A stretch of 64,000 nt of DNA from Arenibacter sp041392165 (GCA_041392165.1 JAWKMN010000002.1:727967-791966), one strand, 5' to 3'; shown: positions 1 to 9,958, counted from the first letter of the stretch. Numbers and translations are program-made. The notes: generated by a model not told the origin, from the letters alone.

Positions 1-147
1 CTAGTGCACTGCCTTTCTTCACAACGGTGCCGATTCTATTGGGGCTTATGACCAATTGTTGTGTTTATTAGAAAGATTATGGCCAATCTATAAGGGAAGA
101 ATTTGTATTTTACACCACCAGAATGTCGTATATTAATGCTCCTTAAA
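1..147. other. Left-edge stretch, no gene recognised
   Basis: Downstream of the minus-strand glycosidase-like gene. The plus strand has an open frame at about 5-136 (43 codons, no start inside the window) ending in TAA. I do not recognise the peptide; it could be the 3' end of a gene that begins outside the window, but a TAG immediately precedes it in frame. Nothing else is supported. Confidence 0.3.
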
Positions 148-2430
148 TTATGGTGTTAAAATTTCACGAACATATTCACAATTAATTACTTTTTCAATCA
201 AATCCTGGGGAACGTAATAATACTGATTTGTAGCTTCATACCCGATACGGGAATCGCGGTTGGCAATTTCAAATAGCTCCTTGGCTAAGGTAATTTCATT
301 ATCCAGGATTGTGTTGATCCTATTTTTGAACCTGAGTTTATTATCTTCTGAAAGATTATTTGAGAGTAAAGTATCTCTAGCCATAATAAAATGACCTTGG
401 TTGGCGACCGAGGCAAAATGAAGGTATGCCGCTTTGGCAATACCTTGGTCATTTTTGGCAATATCATTTTTTTCGTTACTAACTTGGATTACTTTCTCAA
501 AAAAATCCAAGCCTTCGCTCCAACCTTTAATAACTTTATCAAATTGTGAAACAAATACTTTTCTTGGGTATGGACCTCTCCAGCCATCCAAATCATCATA
601 AGGAAATCCTACCATGGTCGCTGAGAAGTTAGAGGGTTTTGCAAACAACAAATTGGCCGGTCCATATTGCTGCGGACCTCTGTAAAGTACATTGATGTGA
701 TATGGAAATTGTTTAAAAGCATTGCTAAAGGCAGTCCAAGCTTTTCTTGCGAAGGGGGCCGCCTCTTCCCCATAGCGCTTAACGGCTATGGCATTCAGTA
801 TGGCATCGGGTTTGGCATTAGGGTATTGTCCAAATTGCTGTGATATTTCTAGGTTTGGAGATGGATATCCCCCCAAGGTCCAACTGAGCATGGTTCCATC
901 AACTTTGGTATCTGTTAGATTGGCTGCATGCTCGGCAACAAGGTCGAGTGTTGGCAGCCAGGGAACAGAGGATAATTCCCAAGTGTTGTTAATTTGGACT
1001 TTTGCCACTGTCTTTAAGCCGACAGATTTGGCCAATTCCCAATGACTTTTGGCACGCGGGCCAGGGCCAACAGCTGAGATTGAATATTCACCAACTTTCG
1101 ATGATACACCCCCCCGTTCAATTGGTTTGGCCCATTCGCTTACCGACATGAGCCAAACCGATTCTGGTAATTTGGAAATAATATCATGGGCATACCCATG
1201 CCTGTTCCAGCCCCAATCCCAGACAATCACTTTGGCATCCGGATTTCCTTTATGAACACCTTCAGCTATAGCCTTGTTTATATCGGCGATAATATCGGCA
1301 TAGTCGCGTTTGCTGCATCGTGGGCAAGCTTCTTTATTATTATGGGATGCACAATTCGTAAAATTTTCAGACGCAGTAATTGTAAATACCCCACCTAAAT
1401 CAGGAACTTGTTGAAAAACATATGTAAGTGAATTACTGACCCAATTTAGTACCTTATCAGTGCTGGTGCACATTGCTATATAATTGCCTTCACGCGCACC
1501 GGCTATCTCCTGTCGTTTTTCGAAAAATGATAATGGCATAGCCCGTGGTTCGTTCATATATAAATAAATCTTAATGCCATACTTTGCAGCACGTTCTACA
1601 ATTTGCTTTAAATTGGCAAGACGTTCACTATGTTGTGTGCCAAACTCCGGGAAAACTTCCCCATCAGCCAATTGATTCAATACAACATGCAACCAAATTC
1701 CGTTTACCCCATTTGCAGCAAGCCTGGCCAACAAACCTTCAGGCAAAGGATCAATTTGAGTATCAATTAGTGGATCGCCAAAAGCAGTAAAATAGGAATA
1801 GATAAAGCGCAACCCTTTTTCCTTAGACTCGTAAACAGGCAGTTTTTCAGGCAAATTATCCATTGACCCGAGTTTCTGTACAAAGTCAAAAAGCGGTTCT
1901 CTTGGATGATATTGCACATCATTGAAATGCTTTTTCACAAGTTGTTTAATTTCATTTGCGCGGACCATAGCTTTTTCATCTGGTTTGGTATATATAAGGC
2001 GAGAACATTCTGGCTTAAGATTTCCTAATTTCTGAAATAGAAAATCATCTTCTTTAAGGAAGAATTCCAATTCTTCAGCAGATATATTTAGCAACGTTAA
2101 CAATTGATCATAATTCAACAAGTGCCAATTCCGTCGTAATATGGTAATATAAATTTGTTTTTTTAAATCTGGGGAAACTTGTTTGGCTGGCGGAAGCCCC
2201 ATGGAAGCAGCTATTTCATTGATGTCATTTACACTGGAACCAATGGTCTGGGCAATACGCGCTGGTTCCACTAGATTCCAATTGCGCCAGACCAATGCGT
2301 AAATGCGGTTTGGGAAGTAATTAAATTCAAGCGCTGTAGGATGGGTCCCTACCGGAAGTTGTTCTTGGGCTATAAGCTCATTAAAAAATAATAGTAGTAT
2401 TAACAGTATTGTGCTATAATTTTTTTTCAT
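148..2430 (-). CDS. Secreted TIM-barrel glycosidase-like protein, family uncertain
   Basis: A 760-aa protein with a Sec signal peptide (MKKN, hydrophobic core, cleavage near LIAQ). Residues about 35-140 carry two related helical modules, each with an R-N-W-x-L motif. A barrel-like catalytic region follows, with strand-type motifs such as GIWLHVVLNQL, IKIYLYMNEPRAM, GVFTITASENFTNC and VIVWDWGW. The acidic residues in the NEP and ASEN motifs are candidate catalytic residues, and the CASHNNKEACPRC segment could bind metal or form disulfides. It resembles GH20-type or related hexosaminidase folds in layout, but I cannot assign a family. It lies downstream of nagA in the same direction, so a role in releasing amino sugars is plausible but inferred. 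Its start codon sits at the edge of a 98-bp repeat. The function call is weak; that this is a real exported gene is strongly supported. Confidence 0.75.
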   Translation of the reverse strand: MKKNYSTILLILLLFFNELIAQEQLPVGTHPTALEFNYFPNRIYALVWRNWNLVEPARIAQTIGSSVNDINEIAASMGLPPAKQVSPDLKKQIYITILRRNWHLLNYDQLLTLLNISAEELEFFLKEDDFLFQKLGNLKPECSRLIYTKPDEKAMVRANEIKQLVKKHFNDVQYHPREPLFDFVQKLGSMDNLPEKLPVYESKEKGLRFIYSYFTAFGDPLIDTQIDPLPEGLLARLAANGVNGIWLHVVLNQLADGEVFPEFGTQHSERLANLKQIVERAAKYGIKIYLYMNEPRAMPLSFFEKRQEIAGAREGNYIAMCTSTDKVLNWVSNSLTYVFQQVPDLGGVFTITASENFTNCASHNNKEACPRCSKRDYADIIADINKAIAEGVHKGNPDAKVIVWDWGWNRHGYAHDIISKLPESVWLMSVSEWAKPIERGGVSSKVGEYSISAVGPGPRAKSHWELAKSVGLKTVAKVQINNTWELSSVPWLPTLDLVAEHAANLTDTKVDGTMLSWTLGGYPSPNLEISQQFGQYPNAKPDAILNAIAVKRYGEEAAPFARKAWTAFSNAFKQFPYHINVLYRGPQQYGPANLLFAKPSNFSATMVGFPYDDLDGWRGPYPRKVFVSQFDKVIKGWSEGLDFFEKVIQVSNEKNDIAKNDQGIAKAAYLHFASVANQGHFIMARDTLLSNNLSEDNKLRFKNRINTILDNEITLAKELFEIANRDSRIGYEATNQYYYVPQDLIEKVINCEYVREILTP

Positions 2431-2522
2431 CTGTTTATATTTATTGTTTTTTACCGGTCAGATGTAATATCCAAGTAATCATTTTCGGTGGGTTTGAAAA
2501 TTTTGCTAATGGATATTTCATA
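2425..2522 (-). repeat. 98-bp leader repeat, copy A
   Basis: Nearly identical to 57030-57127 (three mismatches by eye) and in the same orientation. The repeat ends exactly over the start codon of the downstream minus-strand gene in both places. Read on the minus strand it starts TATGAAATATCC and ends with an A-rich leader and AACAGATGAAA. An inverted repeat AATATCCA / TGGATATT could form a long-loop hairpin. A diverged third copy lies at about 63056-63210. Confidence 0.8.
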
Positions 2523-3164
2523 CGTCTTTTTTTTCGGCTTATAATGTTAATATTTTCCATCGATAGTGAAATCATTTGCGACTGCAAGCTTGGAGTTGGC
2601 TTGGCGTGATTTTCAGACATTGTGTAAACCTTTCACAAGTAGTATGTAGTAATTGTGTTTTGGCTACCATATTTTGCGAATACATATTGATTTACAATTT
2701 TTCGGCAGTTGTGAAGATATTGGGCCCACTTAGTTGAATCGAATATTATATGGTTACCCAATATAATTATAATAATTCTTATTACCAATAAGCAAGATGG
2801 GAAACAAGATCTACCTATACTTCACGATTTAGGAGGGCAAGGTCCGAACAATATTAATGTACATTCCCTTATGGGCATGATATGGTATAGGGCAGGGAAA
2901 GAGGTCGCCTATATGTGCAATACAGTCACTAAAAAGTGCACGGTACAAAATTATTGGGAATCGGACCTTTGTAGATGAGATTTATAATGCTTGGCGTATA
3001 CGGCACATAGAATGGATGACAAAAGGGGGGATGGGAGCGAAAAATAAACGTTAAAACTCAGCGCAAATCAATCCACCTTGAACATTTGGATTGTTATGCC
3101 CACTTTTATCCAGACATAGCTACTAACTTTATTCGCCTGTTAAGGCTACACTATAACTTTTTGT
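2523..3164. other. Gene-free stretch between nagA and the glycosidase-like gene
   Basis: No intact gene found. The plus strand has an 87-codon open frame without a start (2715-2978) whose peptide contains LPILHDLGGQGPNN and then MGMIWYRAG. It looks protein-like but has no start, no recognisable family and no companion frame, so it is at best a decayed remnant. The block is a likely junction between the glycosidase-like gene and the nagA operon. Confidence 0.4.
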
Positions 3165-4358
3165 TTAGATATTCTTTTTTTTGCTGTAAACGTGTCTCCC
3201 TCCGATAATGGTTTCCTGAATTTGTATGTTTTGGTCAAAAACAACGATATCGGCATCCTTTCCAACGGTTAGGCTTCCCTTGTTTTGGTCGATGCCCATA
3301 ATCCGAGCAGGAGTATTGGTCATCATTAAAATGGCATCCAGTAGCGGAACATCGCCCATTTGGATCATGGTTCTTACCAAGCGGTCGGCAGTAGCAACAC
3401 TACCGGCAAACGCGCTGCGGTCAGGAAGCTTGGCCACACCATCTTCCACGATTACCTTTAAGCCATGTTGCCGATGTCCCAAAACACTTTCACCGGGGGG
3501 GGTTCCGGCAGCCCGCATGGCATCCGTGATCAGGGCTGTTTTATGGGGCCCCTTTACCTTGTAGATCAATTTTAATAAGGGAGAGGGGAGGTGTACACCA
3601 TCGGCAATTATTTCTACGTCCAACTCGTCCATTAGCAAGGAGCTTTCTATTACCCCTGCATAGCGAAAGGCATTCTTTCTGCTTACGCCGGACATGCCCG
3701 AATAGAGGTGGGTAGACAAAGAGTACCCGTTCTCTACAGCCTCTACCACCTCTTCGTAAATGGCATCCGTATGGGCAATGGAAGCCAGCACCCCGTTTTT
3801 TCTAAGATAGCGCCCAAATTCCAGGGCCCCCTCTAGTTCGGGTGCGGCGCTCCAACGTACAATATGCCTGGATCTTTGTAGGATTTCCTGATACTCTGCC
3901 GGGTCCGGATTCCGGATGTACCTAGGATCCTGCGCGCCCTTTTGGTTCATGGCAAAATAGGGTCCTTCTAAGTGCAAGCCTAAAAATCCGGCACCGTTTT
4001 TATTGCGTTTATGGGCTTGGTCATAAACGTCCAGGGTATGTAACAAATGATCTTTGCTTCCCGTTAATGTTGTGGGAAGCATGGCCGTAGTGCCATATCT
4101 GGCATGTAGTTCCGCAATTTTTAGGAAACCTTCTATGTCCCCATCCATAAAATCGTGCCCTCCGCCACCGTGAACGTGGATATCAATAAATCCCGCGGAG
4201 ATGTACTTATTTTGGGCATCGATGACCAAGGCATTATCTACCTTGGCATCTCCTTCATGTATTGCGGTGATCTTGCCCCCAACCACCTCTAGGGAGCCCC
4301 GGGGGATTATTTTATAGGGAGTGATGATCTTCCCGTTGTGTACCACTAGTTTTTGCAT
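3165..4358 (-). CDS. nagA: N-acetylglucosamine-6-phosphate deacetylase NagA
   Basis: A cytoplasmic enzyme of 397 aa that removes the acetyl group from GlcNAc-6-phosphate to give glucosamine-6-phosphate. Amidohydrolase hallmarks are visible: H61-V-H63 (HVHGGGGHD), metal-ligand Glu131 in HLEGPYF, His196 in IAHTDA, His217 in THLYSGMSG and catalytic Asp279 in LITDAM. Length fits the family (about 380-400 aa). It starts 3 bp after the symporter gene, so the two are co-transcribed. With nagB three genes upstream it forms a complete route from GlcNAc-6-P to fructose-6-P. No GlcNAc kinase was found in the window. Confidence 0.95.
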   Translation of the reverse strand: MQKLVVHNGKIITPYKIIPRGSLEVVGGKITAIHEGDAKVDNALVIDAQNKYISAGFIDIHVHGGGGHDFMDGDIEGFLKIAELHARYGTTAMLPTTLTGSKDHLLHTLDVYDQAHKRNKNGAGFLGLHLEGPYFAMNQKGAQDPRYIRNPDPAEYQEILQRSRHIVRWSAAPELEGALEFGRYLRKNGVLASIAHTDAIYEEVVEAVENGYSLSTHLYSGMSGVSRKNAFRYAGVIESSLLMDELDVEIIADGVHLPSPLLKLIYKVKGPHKTALITDAMRAAGTPPGESVLGHRQHGLKVIVEDGVAKLPDRSAFAGSVATADRLVRTMIQMGDVPLLDAILMMTNTPARIMGIDQNKGSLTVGKDADIVVFDQNIQIQETIIGGRHVYSKKKNI

Positions 4359-4361
4359 AGT

Positions 4362-5834
4362 TTATTTATTTATATCCGCTATGGCCGCTTCCAGATCTTT
4401 TACTTCTTGTGGGACGGGTTTTCGTAGCGTCCAACCAAGAAGCGAATAGACCAACATACTAACGATTACCGGCAAGCCCACTTCCAAGGCCATGCTATTC
4501 ATAGGGATTGATTTTGTTATACTAAAGGCAATTAATCCCGCCAAGACCGAGGAAATGGCGGCTATGGGGCCACAGGATCTAAAAATAGGGATCAATCCAA
4601 ATAATAAGGGTACGGCAATAGGTCCCAATAGCGCACCGAACCAAGTAACAATGAGCCCCAATACCCCTCCAAAATACTCATACTGGAATGCGACCAGAAT
4701 GGTGAGGGAGGTAAATACGAAGGTAGTGATCCTGGCGGTAAGCAAAGAGGTCTTTTTACTTTTAAACTTATGGGATACTACCGGAAGTATATCACGTGTA
4801 ATTACGGCAGAAATGGTATTGACGTCCGAGGAGGTCATGGACATGGTATTGGCAAACAAGGAAGCGATGACCAGACCGATGAGCCCGTTGGGCAACAGTT
4901 TTTGGATTAAAAGGCCATAGGATTCCGAGGGATCCTCCATTCCGGGTAAAATTAGGGGAGCCGCCCACATAGGGAAAAATAGGATCAGGGGCCATATAAG
5001 ATAAAGGGTGCCCGAAAGGTAAGCTGCTTTTGAGGCCTGCTTTTCAGTGTTGGAGGAGATATATCTTGTAGCCAGGGGCCAACTGCCACCGTTATAGCTT
5101 AGGAAATTTATGAATAGGAACACCAGGGCGAAACCTACGGTATAGGGGTCATTAAATAGTTGACTGTTCCCAGGGGGAAGTTGTTCCCATATCCCAAAAA
5201 TGGAATCCCAGCCTCCAAAACGGCTCAAAACCACTATGAACATGGTAATTCCGGCAATTAATTGCACCACGAATTGGGCCAGATCGGTCAAGATTACGGC
5301 CCAAAGCCCCCCGATGGTTATATAGATCAAAGAAACACCGCCCGATATTAATATCCCGTAGGTAAAGGAAATTCCCGTGGTAACGTTAAGGAGAATGGCT
5401 ATGGCGGCCCATTTGGCCCCAACATCAAAAAGTTTCAGGGTTACACCTACCCAGGCAATAAGCTGTTGTGTGAGCACATTATAGCGAATGGCCAAATACT
5501 CCAGAGGGGACTGTATTTTGATTTTTTTTCGCAAACGGACCCAGTGAACGGGAAAGATCTTTGCGGTCGCTATCACCGCTGTACCTATAGTAAAGGCCCA
5601 CCATACATATAAAGAAAATCCATAGGTGTATGCCAGGGCTGCATAGGCAACAAAAACAGCGCCACTATACCCGGAAACATGATGTGAAATACCGGACAAC
5701 CACCAGGGCAGATTGCCTCCTGCAACAAAGAAATCTTCGGAACTCTGGTTTTTAAAATAGGCATAGGCGCCAATGAGGATCATTGACAAAAAGAAAATGC
5801 CTATGACTAAAAAATCTATATAGTTTAATTCCAT
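4362..5834 (-). CDS. Sodium/solute symporter (SSS family)
   Basis: A 490-aa inner-membrane protein with about 13 hydrophobic helices and the SSS pattern: N-terminal IDFLVIGIFFLSM, a segment with FFVAGGNLPWW and SGISHHVSGYSG, and later TMSMTSSDVNTISAVI. The family (SGLT/NagP-like) moves sugars, amino sugars or sialic acid with Na+. It lies between a Gfo/Idh/MocA gene and nagA in one operon, so the cargo is probably the mono- or oligosaccharide product of this locus. Spacing to the upstream gene is 50 bp. The substrate is inferred from context only. Confidence 0.9.
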   Translation of the reverse strand: MELNYIDFLVIGIFFLSMILIGAYAYFKNQSSEDFFVAGGNLPWWLSGISHHVSGYSGAVFVAYAALAYTYGFSLYVWWAFTIGTAVIATAKIFPVHWVRLRKKIKIQSPLEYLAIRYNVLTQQLIAWVGVTLKLFDVGAKWAAIAILLNVTTGISFTYGILISGGVSLIYITIGGLWAVILTDLAQFVVQLIAGITMFIVVLSRFGGWDSIFGIWEQLPPGNSQLFNDPYTVGFALVFLFINFLSYNGGSWPLATRYISSNTEKQASKAAYLSGTLYLIWPLILFFPMWAAPLILPGMEDPSESYGLLIQKLLPNGLIGLVIASLFANTMSMTSSDVNTISAVITRDILPVVSHKFKSKKTSLLTARITTFVFTSLTILVAFQYEYFGGVLGLIVTWFGALLGPIAVPLLFGLIPIFRSCGPIAAISSVLAGLIAFSITKSIPMNSMALEVGLPVIVSMLVYSLLGWTLRKPVPQEVKDLEAAIADINK

Positions 5835-5884
5835 GGTTGTTTTATTGAGTTTATTATACTGATTGTTTTAACTGGCGGCCGCCT

Positions 5885-6913
5885 TTATAATTCCATTGCT
5901 TTTTTTTCTTTGGAAGAGGTATATATAGCCGCAATGAGCTCCAAGGATTTAATGGCTGTTTCCCCATTTACGATAGGTTCACGATCATTACGGATCGCAT
6001 GGACCATATCCTGTATTTGGGCCATGTGCAGCCGGTAATCCACAGACATAGGATCCGAGGCGCCACTGGATGGGATTTCAGGGGAGTCTTTGGCACTATT
6101 TTCCCCTCCTTTTAAATTCCAGCTTGTTATTTGGCCCCCTTCATAGACAACGCTGCCATTTTCTCCGTAAATTTCCAAACGTTCCTTGTAACCTGGGAAC
6201 AGGGCAGTACCTCCCTCAATGGTACCTAGGGCGCCACTTTTAAATTCCAATAGGGCAACTCCCACATCTTCCCCTTCTATATCGTGTACCATTGTTTTTA
6301 CCTTTCCAAAAACACTTCCTACATCCTGCATGATATCCAATAAGAGATCAATGGTATGGATGCCTTGGTTTATTAGGGCGGCGCCTCCATCTCCTGTTAT
6401 GGTACCTTTCCAGTTGCTGCTTTGATAATAGTCCTTGTCCCTATACCATTTGATATAGGCATTCCCCAAAATCAATTTACCCAAAGCGCCTTGGTCTACC
6501 GTTTGTTTTAGTTTTAAATAGGAGGGGTTGAACCTGTTTTGAAAAATAACCCCCAGTTTTACCCCCTGTGCCCTGCATACCGAGATAATACGGTTGGCCC
6601 GTTCCAAACTCACCTCCAAGGGTTTTTCGGTAATGATATGCTTGCCGGCCTTGGCCGCTGCGATTATTGGTTCCATATGGTTGCCACTTTCCGTACAGAC
6701 GCAAACTACATCCAGATCTTTTCTGGACAGGAAGTTGTCCAAATTGGAGTAGGCCTGTACACCGTATTTTTCAGAGGCTTTTTTGGCCCTTTCCTCTGTA
6801 GAGCTACAAACGGCAACCAATTCACAGTCCTCCAACTCTTGGATGCTCTTGGCGTGATGCGATGCAATGGCGCCTGTTCCTATAATCCCAAATCCAATTT
6901 TTGTACTGCCCAT
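5885..6913 (-). CDS. Gfo/Idh/MocA family oxidoreductase (cytoplasmic)
   Basis: 342 aa with no signal peptide. The N-terminal Rossmann motif IGFGIIGTGAIASHHAK binds NAD(P); the EKP signature follows (HIITEKPLEVS), and the C-terminal half carries the alpha/beta substrate domain with GGDGGAALINQGIHTIDLL holding the conserved catalytic His. The family oxidises or reduces sugar hydroxyl/keto groups. Unlike four of the five other paralogues in the window, which carry twin-arginine-like leaders, this one is cytosolic. Its place between nagB and the symporter suggests it acts on the imported sugar, possibly reducing a 3-keto sugar back; this is inference. Confidence 0.92.
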   Translation of the reverse strand: MGSTKIGFGIIGTGAIASHHAKSIQELEDCELVAVCSSTEERAKKASEKYGVQAYSNLDNFLSRKDLDVVCVCTESGNHMEPIIAAAKAGKHIITEKPLEVSLERANRIISVCRAQGVKLGVIFQNRFNPSYLKLKQTVDQGALGKLILGNAYIKWYRDKDYYQSSNWKGTITGDGGAALINQGIHTIDLLLDIMQDVGSVFGKVKTMVHDIEGEDVGVALLEFKSGALGTIEGGTALFPGYKERLEIYGENGSVVYEGGQITSWNLKGGENSAKDSPEIPSSGASDPMSVDYRLHMAQIQDMVHAIRNDREPIVNGETAIKSLELIAAIYTSSKEKKAMEL

Positions 6914-6956
6914 AATTTGTAAGTAAGTATTTGTAGGTGTGTAATAGGTGTTTTTG

Positions 6957-7715
6957 TTATATTTTGGATGCCGAACCTTTCTCTAGAAACAATCTGGTGT
7001 CCGGGTGCTTTCTCAATATAGTCGCGGGGCATTCGGTGCCGATCGGAGCGTAAAGGGTGTTGTGAACAGCTTGGGCCTTTCTTTGATCGGGAACCACACA
7101 GCTGATGGTTTTGCAGTTCATGATGGCCGTAATGGTCAATGTTAGGGCTTGTTTGGGCACATCGTCCATGGTGGGGAACCATCCCTCACCAATTTGCTGG
7201 TTTTTACATGCCTCGTCCAAGGTGACCAGCTTTACCCATTTTGAATCGTTAAAATCGGCTACCGGGGGATCGTTAAAGGCGATATGGCCGTTTTCCCCAA
7301 TACCGATACAGGCAATGTCTATAGGGTGTTTTTTTAGCGCATCGGTATATCCTTGAATTTCTTGTTCCACATTTTCGGCATCTCCGTTCAGAAAGTATAT
7401 TTTTTTTGGAACTACGGCATCCAGGATCCTTTCTTTTAGATACCTGCGAAAACTGGCGGGATGATCGCTCGAAATACCCTTATATTCATCCAAATGAAAG
7501 ACTGTTATTTTCTGCCAATCCAGCTCTTTTCCCTTTAAAGCTTCCAAAAAGGTAAATTGGGAAGAACCGGTTGCCAAAATGAGATTGGCAAACCCCTTGG
7601 AGTCAATTGCTTCTTTTAATTTATGTGCAACAAAATCGGCTGCGGCGATTCCCATGTCGTTTGGGTTTTCATAAACGGATACGGGGATGTTTTCAATGAT
7701 CAGATTAGTTTTCAT
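6957..7715 (-). CDS. nagB: Glucosamine-6-phosphate deaminase NagB
   Basis: 252 aa, cytoplasmic. It converts glucosamine-6-phosphate to fructose-6-phosphate and ammonia. Motifs seen: LILATGSS near residue 46 (phosphate loop), FHLDEY with Asp76-Glu77, and GIGENGHIAFNDPP at 138-151. These match the short, single-domain NagB form. It starts 161 bp downstream of the DUF1080 gene and is 43 bp from the next gene. Together with nagA it shows that an N-acetylated amino sugar is among the products of this locus. Confidence 0.94.
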   Translation of the reverse strand: MKTNLIIENIPVSVYENPNDMGIAAADFVAHKLKEAIDSKGFANLILATGSSQFTFLEALKGKELDWQKITVFHLDEYKGISSDHPASFRRYLKERILDAVVPKKIYFLNGDAENVEQEIQGYTDALKKHPIDIACIGIGENGHIAFNDPPVADFNDSKWVKLVTLDEACKNQQIGEGWFPTMDDVPKQALTLTITAIMNCKTISCVVPDQRKAQAVHNTLYAPIGTECPATILRKHPDTRLFLEKGSASKI

Positions 7716-7876
7716 TATAGTTTTGTGTTTAATTTCATTTTTTAAAATAGGCTTGGTTTTGGATTTTAGGGGACCTTATGGAAAGGAATCCCCCATGAAA
7801 ATAGTAAATTTATAGCCATTGGGAACGGATCGTTTTGTCCAATGGGAGCATATGGTTCAATTGCCCGTATCAACTC

Positions 7877-8668
7877 TTATAAGGAGAGCTTTCGTATTTT
7901 GATGTTTTTAAACCAAGCGTCATCCTTATGGTTCTGTAGAACAATATGCCCTTTTCTTTTATTCAAAAATTGTGGGATATCCTTGAATTTACTGCTTTGA
8001 AATAAGGAATCCAGTTTAGGGGAGCCCAATTCGTAGGAGAGTACCTTGGTTCCGTTTAACCAATGTTCCACCTGATCGCCATTCACAATTATCCTACTGG
8101 AATTGTATTCTCCCACGGGCCTGATCTTGGTATTCTTAGGGGTTACCAAATCATAAAGTCCCCCAGTATATTGGGAGGGTTTTAATTTGCCCGCATAAGT
8201 ACTGTCCTTGTCATCGAGCAATTGATATTCAAACCCCAGGGCGGCGTATTGGGAGCCGTATTTTTGTGACATTTCTTCGGACACATTATATTTTAGTCCT
8301 GTATTTCCTTTTTTGGTTATTTTCCATTCAAAATACAGTTCATAGTTGTCAAAAGCCTCTTCGGTCATTAAATCGCCGCCTTCTATGGGCTGCCCGTCGG
8401 GAAGGGAGGGCACTTCGCCACTGTTCAGTTTTCGTATAGTACCGTCCTCTACCCGCCAATGTTCTTTTTGTACGGTATCCCGGCCTAGGCTGCGCCATCC
8501 GTTAAAGGTTTTTCCATCGAACAGCAGCTCCCATCCTTCGCTTATATCCTTTTCGGACAGTACATTGTCCTTACTTTCGGGTTGTTGCGCAATTTTTTTC
8601 TCCTGTTCCGTACGACAGCTTACTACAATTAAAGAGGCTATTGAAACCCCAAGAAGAAATTTGTTCAT
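7877..8668 (-). CDS. DUF1080 (3-keto-disaccharide hydrolase) lipoprotein
   Basis: 263 aa. A lipoprotein signal ends at Cys18 (SLIVVSC). The rest is one DUF1080 beta-sandwich domain: WELLFDGKTFNGW, HWRVEDGTI, GGDLMTEEAFDNYELYFEWK, then GFEYQLLDD and the closing VLQNHKDDAWFKNIKIR. Members of this family act on 3-keto-glycosides made by partner dehydrogenases, cleaving or hydrating the oxidised sugar. The locus also encodes a GMC oxidoreductase and several Gfo/Idh/MocA enzymes that could make such substrates. It is the second gene of the lacI-nag operon, 146 bp after lacI. Confidence 0.9.
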   Translation of the reverse strand: MNKFLLGVSIASLIVVSCRTEQEKKIAQQPESKDNVLSEKDISEGWELLFDGKTFNGWRSLGRDTVQKEHWRVEDGTIRKLNSGEVPSLPDGQPIEGGDLMTEEAFDNYELYFEWKITKKGNTGLKYNVSEEMSQKYGSQYAALGFEYQLLDDKDSTYAGKLKPSQYTGGLYDLVTPKNTKIRPVGEYNSSRIIVNGDQVEHWLNGTKVLSYELGSPKLDSLFQSSKFKDIPQFLNKRKGHIVLQNHKDDAWFKNIKIRKLSL

Positions 8669-8814
8669 TTTTTTATTTTTAGACGGTTAATATATTTTTT
8701 AGAAGTCGGCAGCTAGTTTTTATACGCCATCGTTTGTGTCAATACTCTTTGGTGTACGTGTAATTCTTATTATGGGGGGTATTTTCAATGGTGGTCCACA
8801 TTCGTTTTGGGGTT

Positions 8815-9924
8815 TTAACCAGCTCCTGGAGCTTTATCAATGGGGTTAATAGTAGTGGGTTCTTGGAACTTTATGTAATAATCGATGTTTTCCTTGATAA
8901 TGATGTCAAGGGGTACATGCTGTATTTTAGGCGGTGACTTTTTTTGGACAAAATAGTCAAAAAGTGATTTAACGGCAGTGGCCCCTTGGGAAATCGGTCG
9001 CTGGGAAATAAGAAAATCGATGTTTTCTTTTTTCATTTCAAGAATATTGGCCTCAAGCATATCAAACCCTATTAGTTTCATAGGGAGGTCGTGCATGGCG
9101 TGGTACTTTGCAATGATATGGGCCCTGGAATTGGTGACAAAGACACCTTTGGTCCCTGGATTGTTAATATAGTATTTCGTTAATTCCCGGGTAATGTCGG
9201 CCTCTTCTATAGAGGGGATGGTTACAGAACTTATCTTTCTGAGATCCTGCCCTTTTGAGGAATTAAAAAAATCACGAAACCCTTTTTCGATCATGTTGAT
9301 ATGGCTGTTTTCAAGTCCTTTGACAAAATTCAGGATAAGGATGTCGTCGGAATCGTTTAAAATTGAGCTCATGAGCTTCCCCGCCACATGGCCACTTCCA
9401 TTAAGGTCCGGTCCTATATAAGAAAGGTTCTTTTGATCGGGGATGATCGCATCGATAAAGACATAGGGGATTTTTTTGTCATCCAGTTTTTTAATGAACA
9501 AACGGCTCTCCTTTTCAAAAAGGGGTGCCAGGACAACGCCATTGGGATTGATGTCGATAATGGCATCCGCACTTTCCACAAAACTGGACTCGTCAAAAAG
9601 ACTGTATTCCATGGAATGGCACCTAATGCCAAAATCCCTGTAATCGACAACGACCTCATCAATTCCCCTTTTGGGCAAACTCCAGTAACTATTGGGATGT
9701 GTAGGTCTTGGGAACAGACTGCAAACAACAAATTGCTGTCCCAAAGCCAAGGTTCTTGCCAATAGGTTTGGGTTGAAATTAAGGTTTTTTATCGCCTCTT
9801 CTACTTTTTGCTGTTTAAGCAAAGAAACCTTTCCCCTTTTGTGGATCACCCGGTCAACGGTTCCTATGGAAACATTTGCATAATTGGCAAGATCCTGAAT
9901 CGTTGTTTTTTTCTTTGTATTCAC
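8815..9924 (-). CDS. LacI-family transcriptional regulator
   Basis: 369 aa from the GTG chosen here. The N-terminus is a LacI helix-turn-helix (TIQDLANYANVSIGTVDRVI, then HKRGKVS), followed by a periplasmic-binding-protein-like sensor domain with VVCSLFPRP, SAD repeats and IGFDMLE. The frame extends to another GTG at 9969, but that codon lies inside an operator and at the expected transcription start, so the GTG at 9922-9924 is preferred. It is the first gene of the minus-strand operon and diverges from susC. Three matching palindromes between the two genes are its likely binding sites, implying autoregulation and control of the susC unit. The ligand is unknown. Confidence 0.9.
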   Translation of the reverse strand: MNTKKKTTIQDLANYANVSIGTVDRVIHKRGKVSLLKQQKVEEAIKNLNFNPNLLARTLALGQQFVVCSLFPRPTHPNSYWSLPKRGIDEVVVDYRDFGIRCHSMEYSLFDESSFVESADAIIDINPNGVVLAPLFEKESRLFIKKLDDKKIPYVFIDAIIPDQKNLSYIGPDLNGSGHVAGKLMSSILNDSDDILILNFVKGLENSHINMIEKGFRDFFNSSKGQDLRKISSVTIPSIEEADITRELTKYYINNPGTKGVFVTNSRAHIIAKYHAMHDLPMKLIGFDMLEANILEMKKENIDFLISQRPISQGATAVKSLFDYFVQKKSPPKIQHVPLDIIIKENIDYYIKFQEPTTINPIDKAPGAG

Positions 9925-9958
9925 TTTTATGAAATAATATAGGGTGTGCCCAATATTG

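Noticed and set aside
2715..2978. 87-codon plus-strand open frame without a start
   Set aside because: No start codon in context, no known motif, unusual composition at its left end; kept only as a note.
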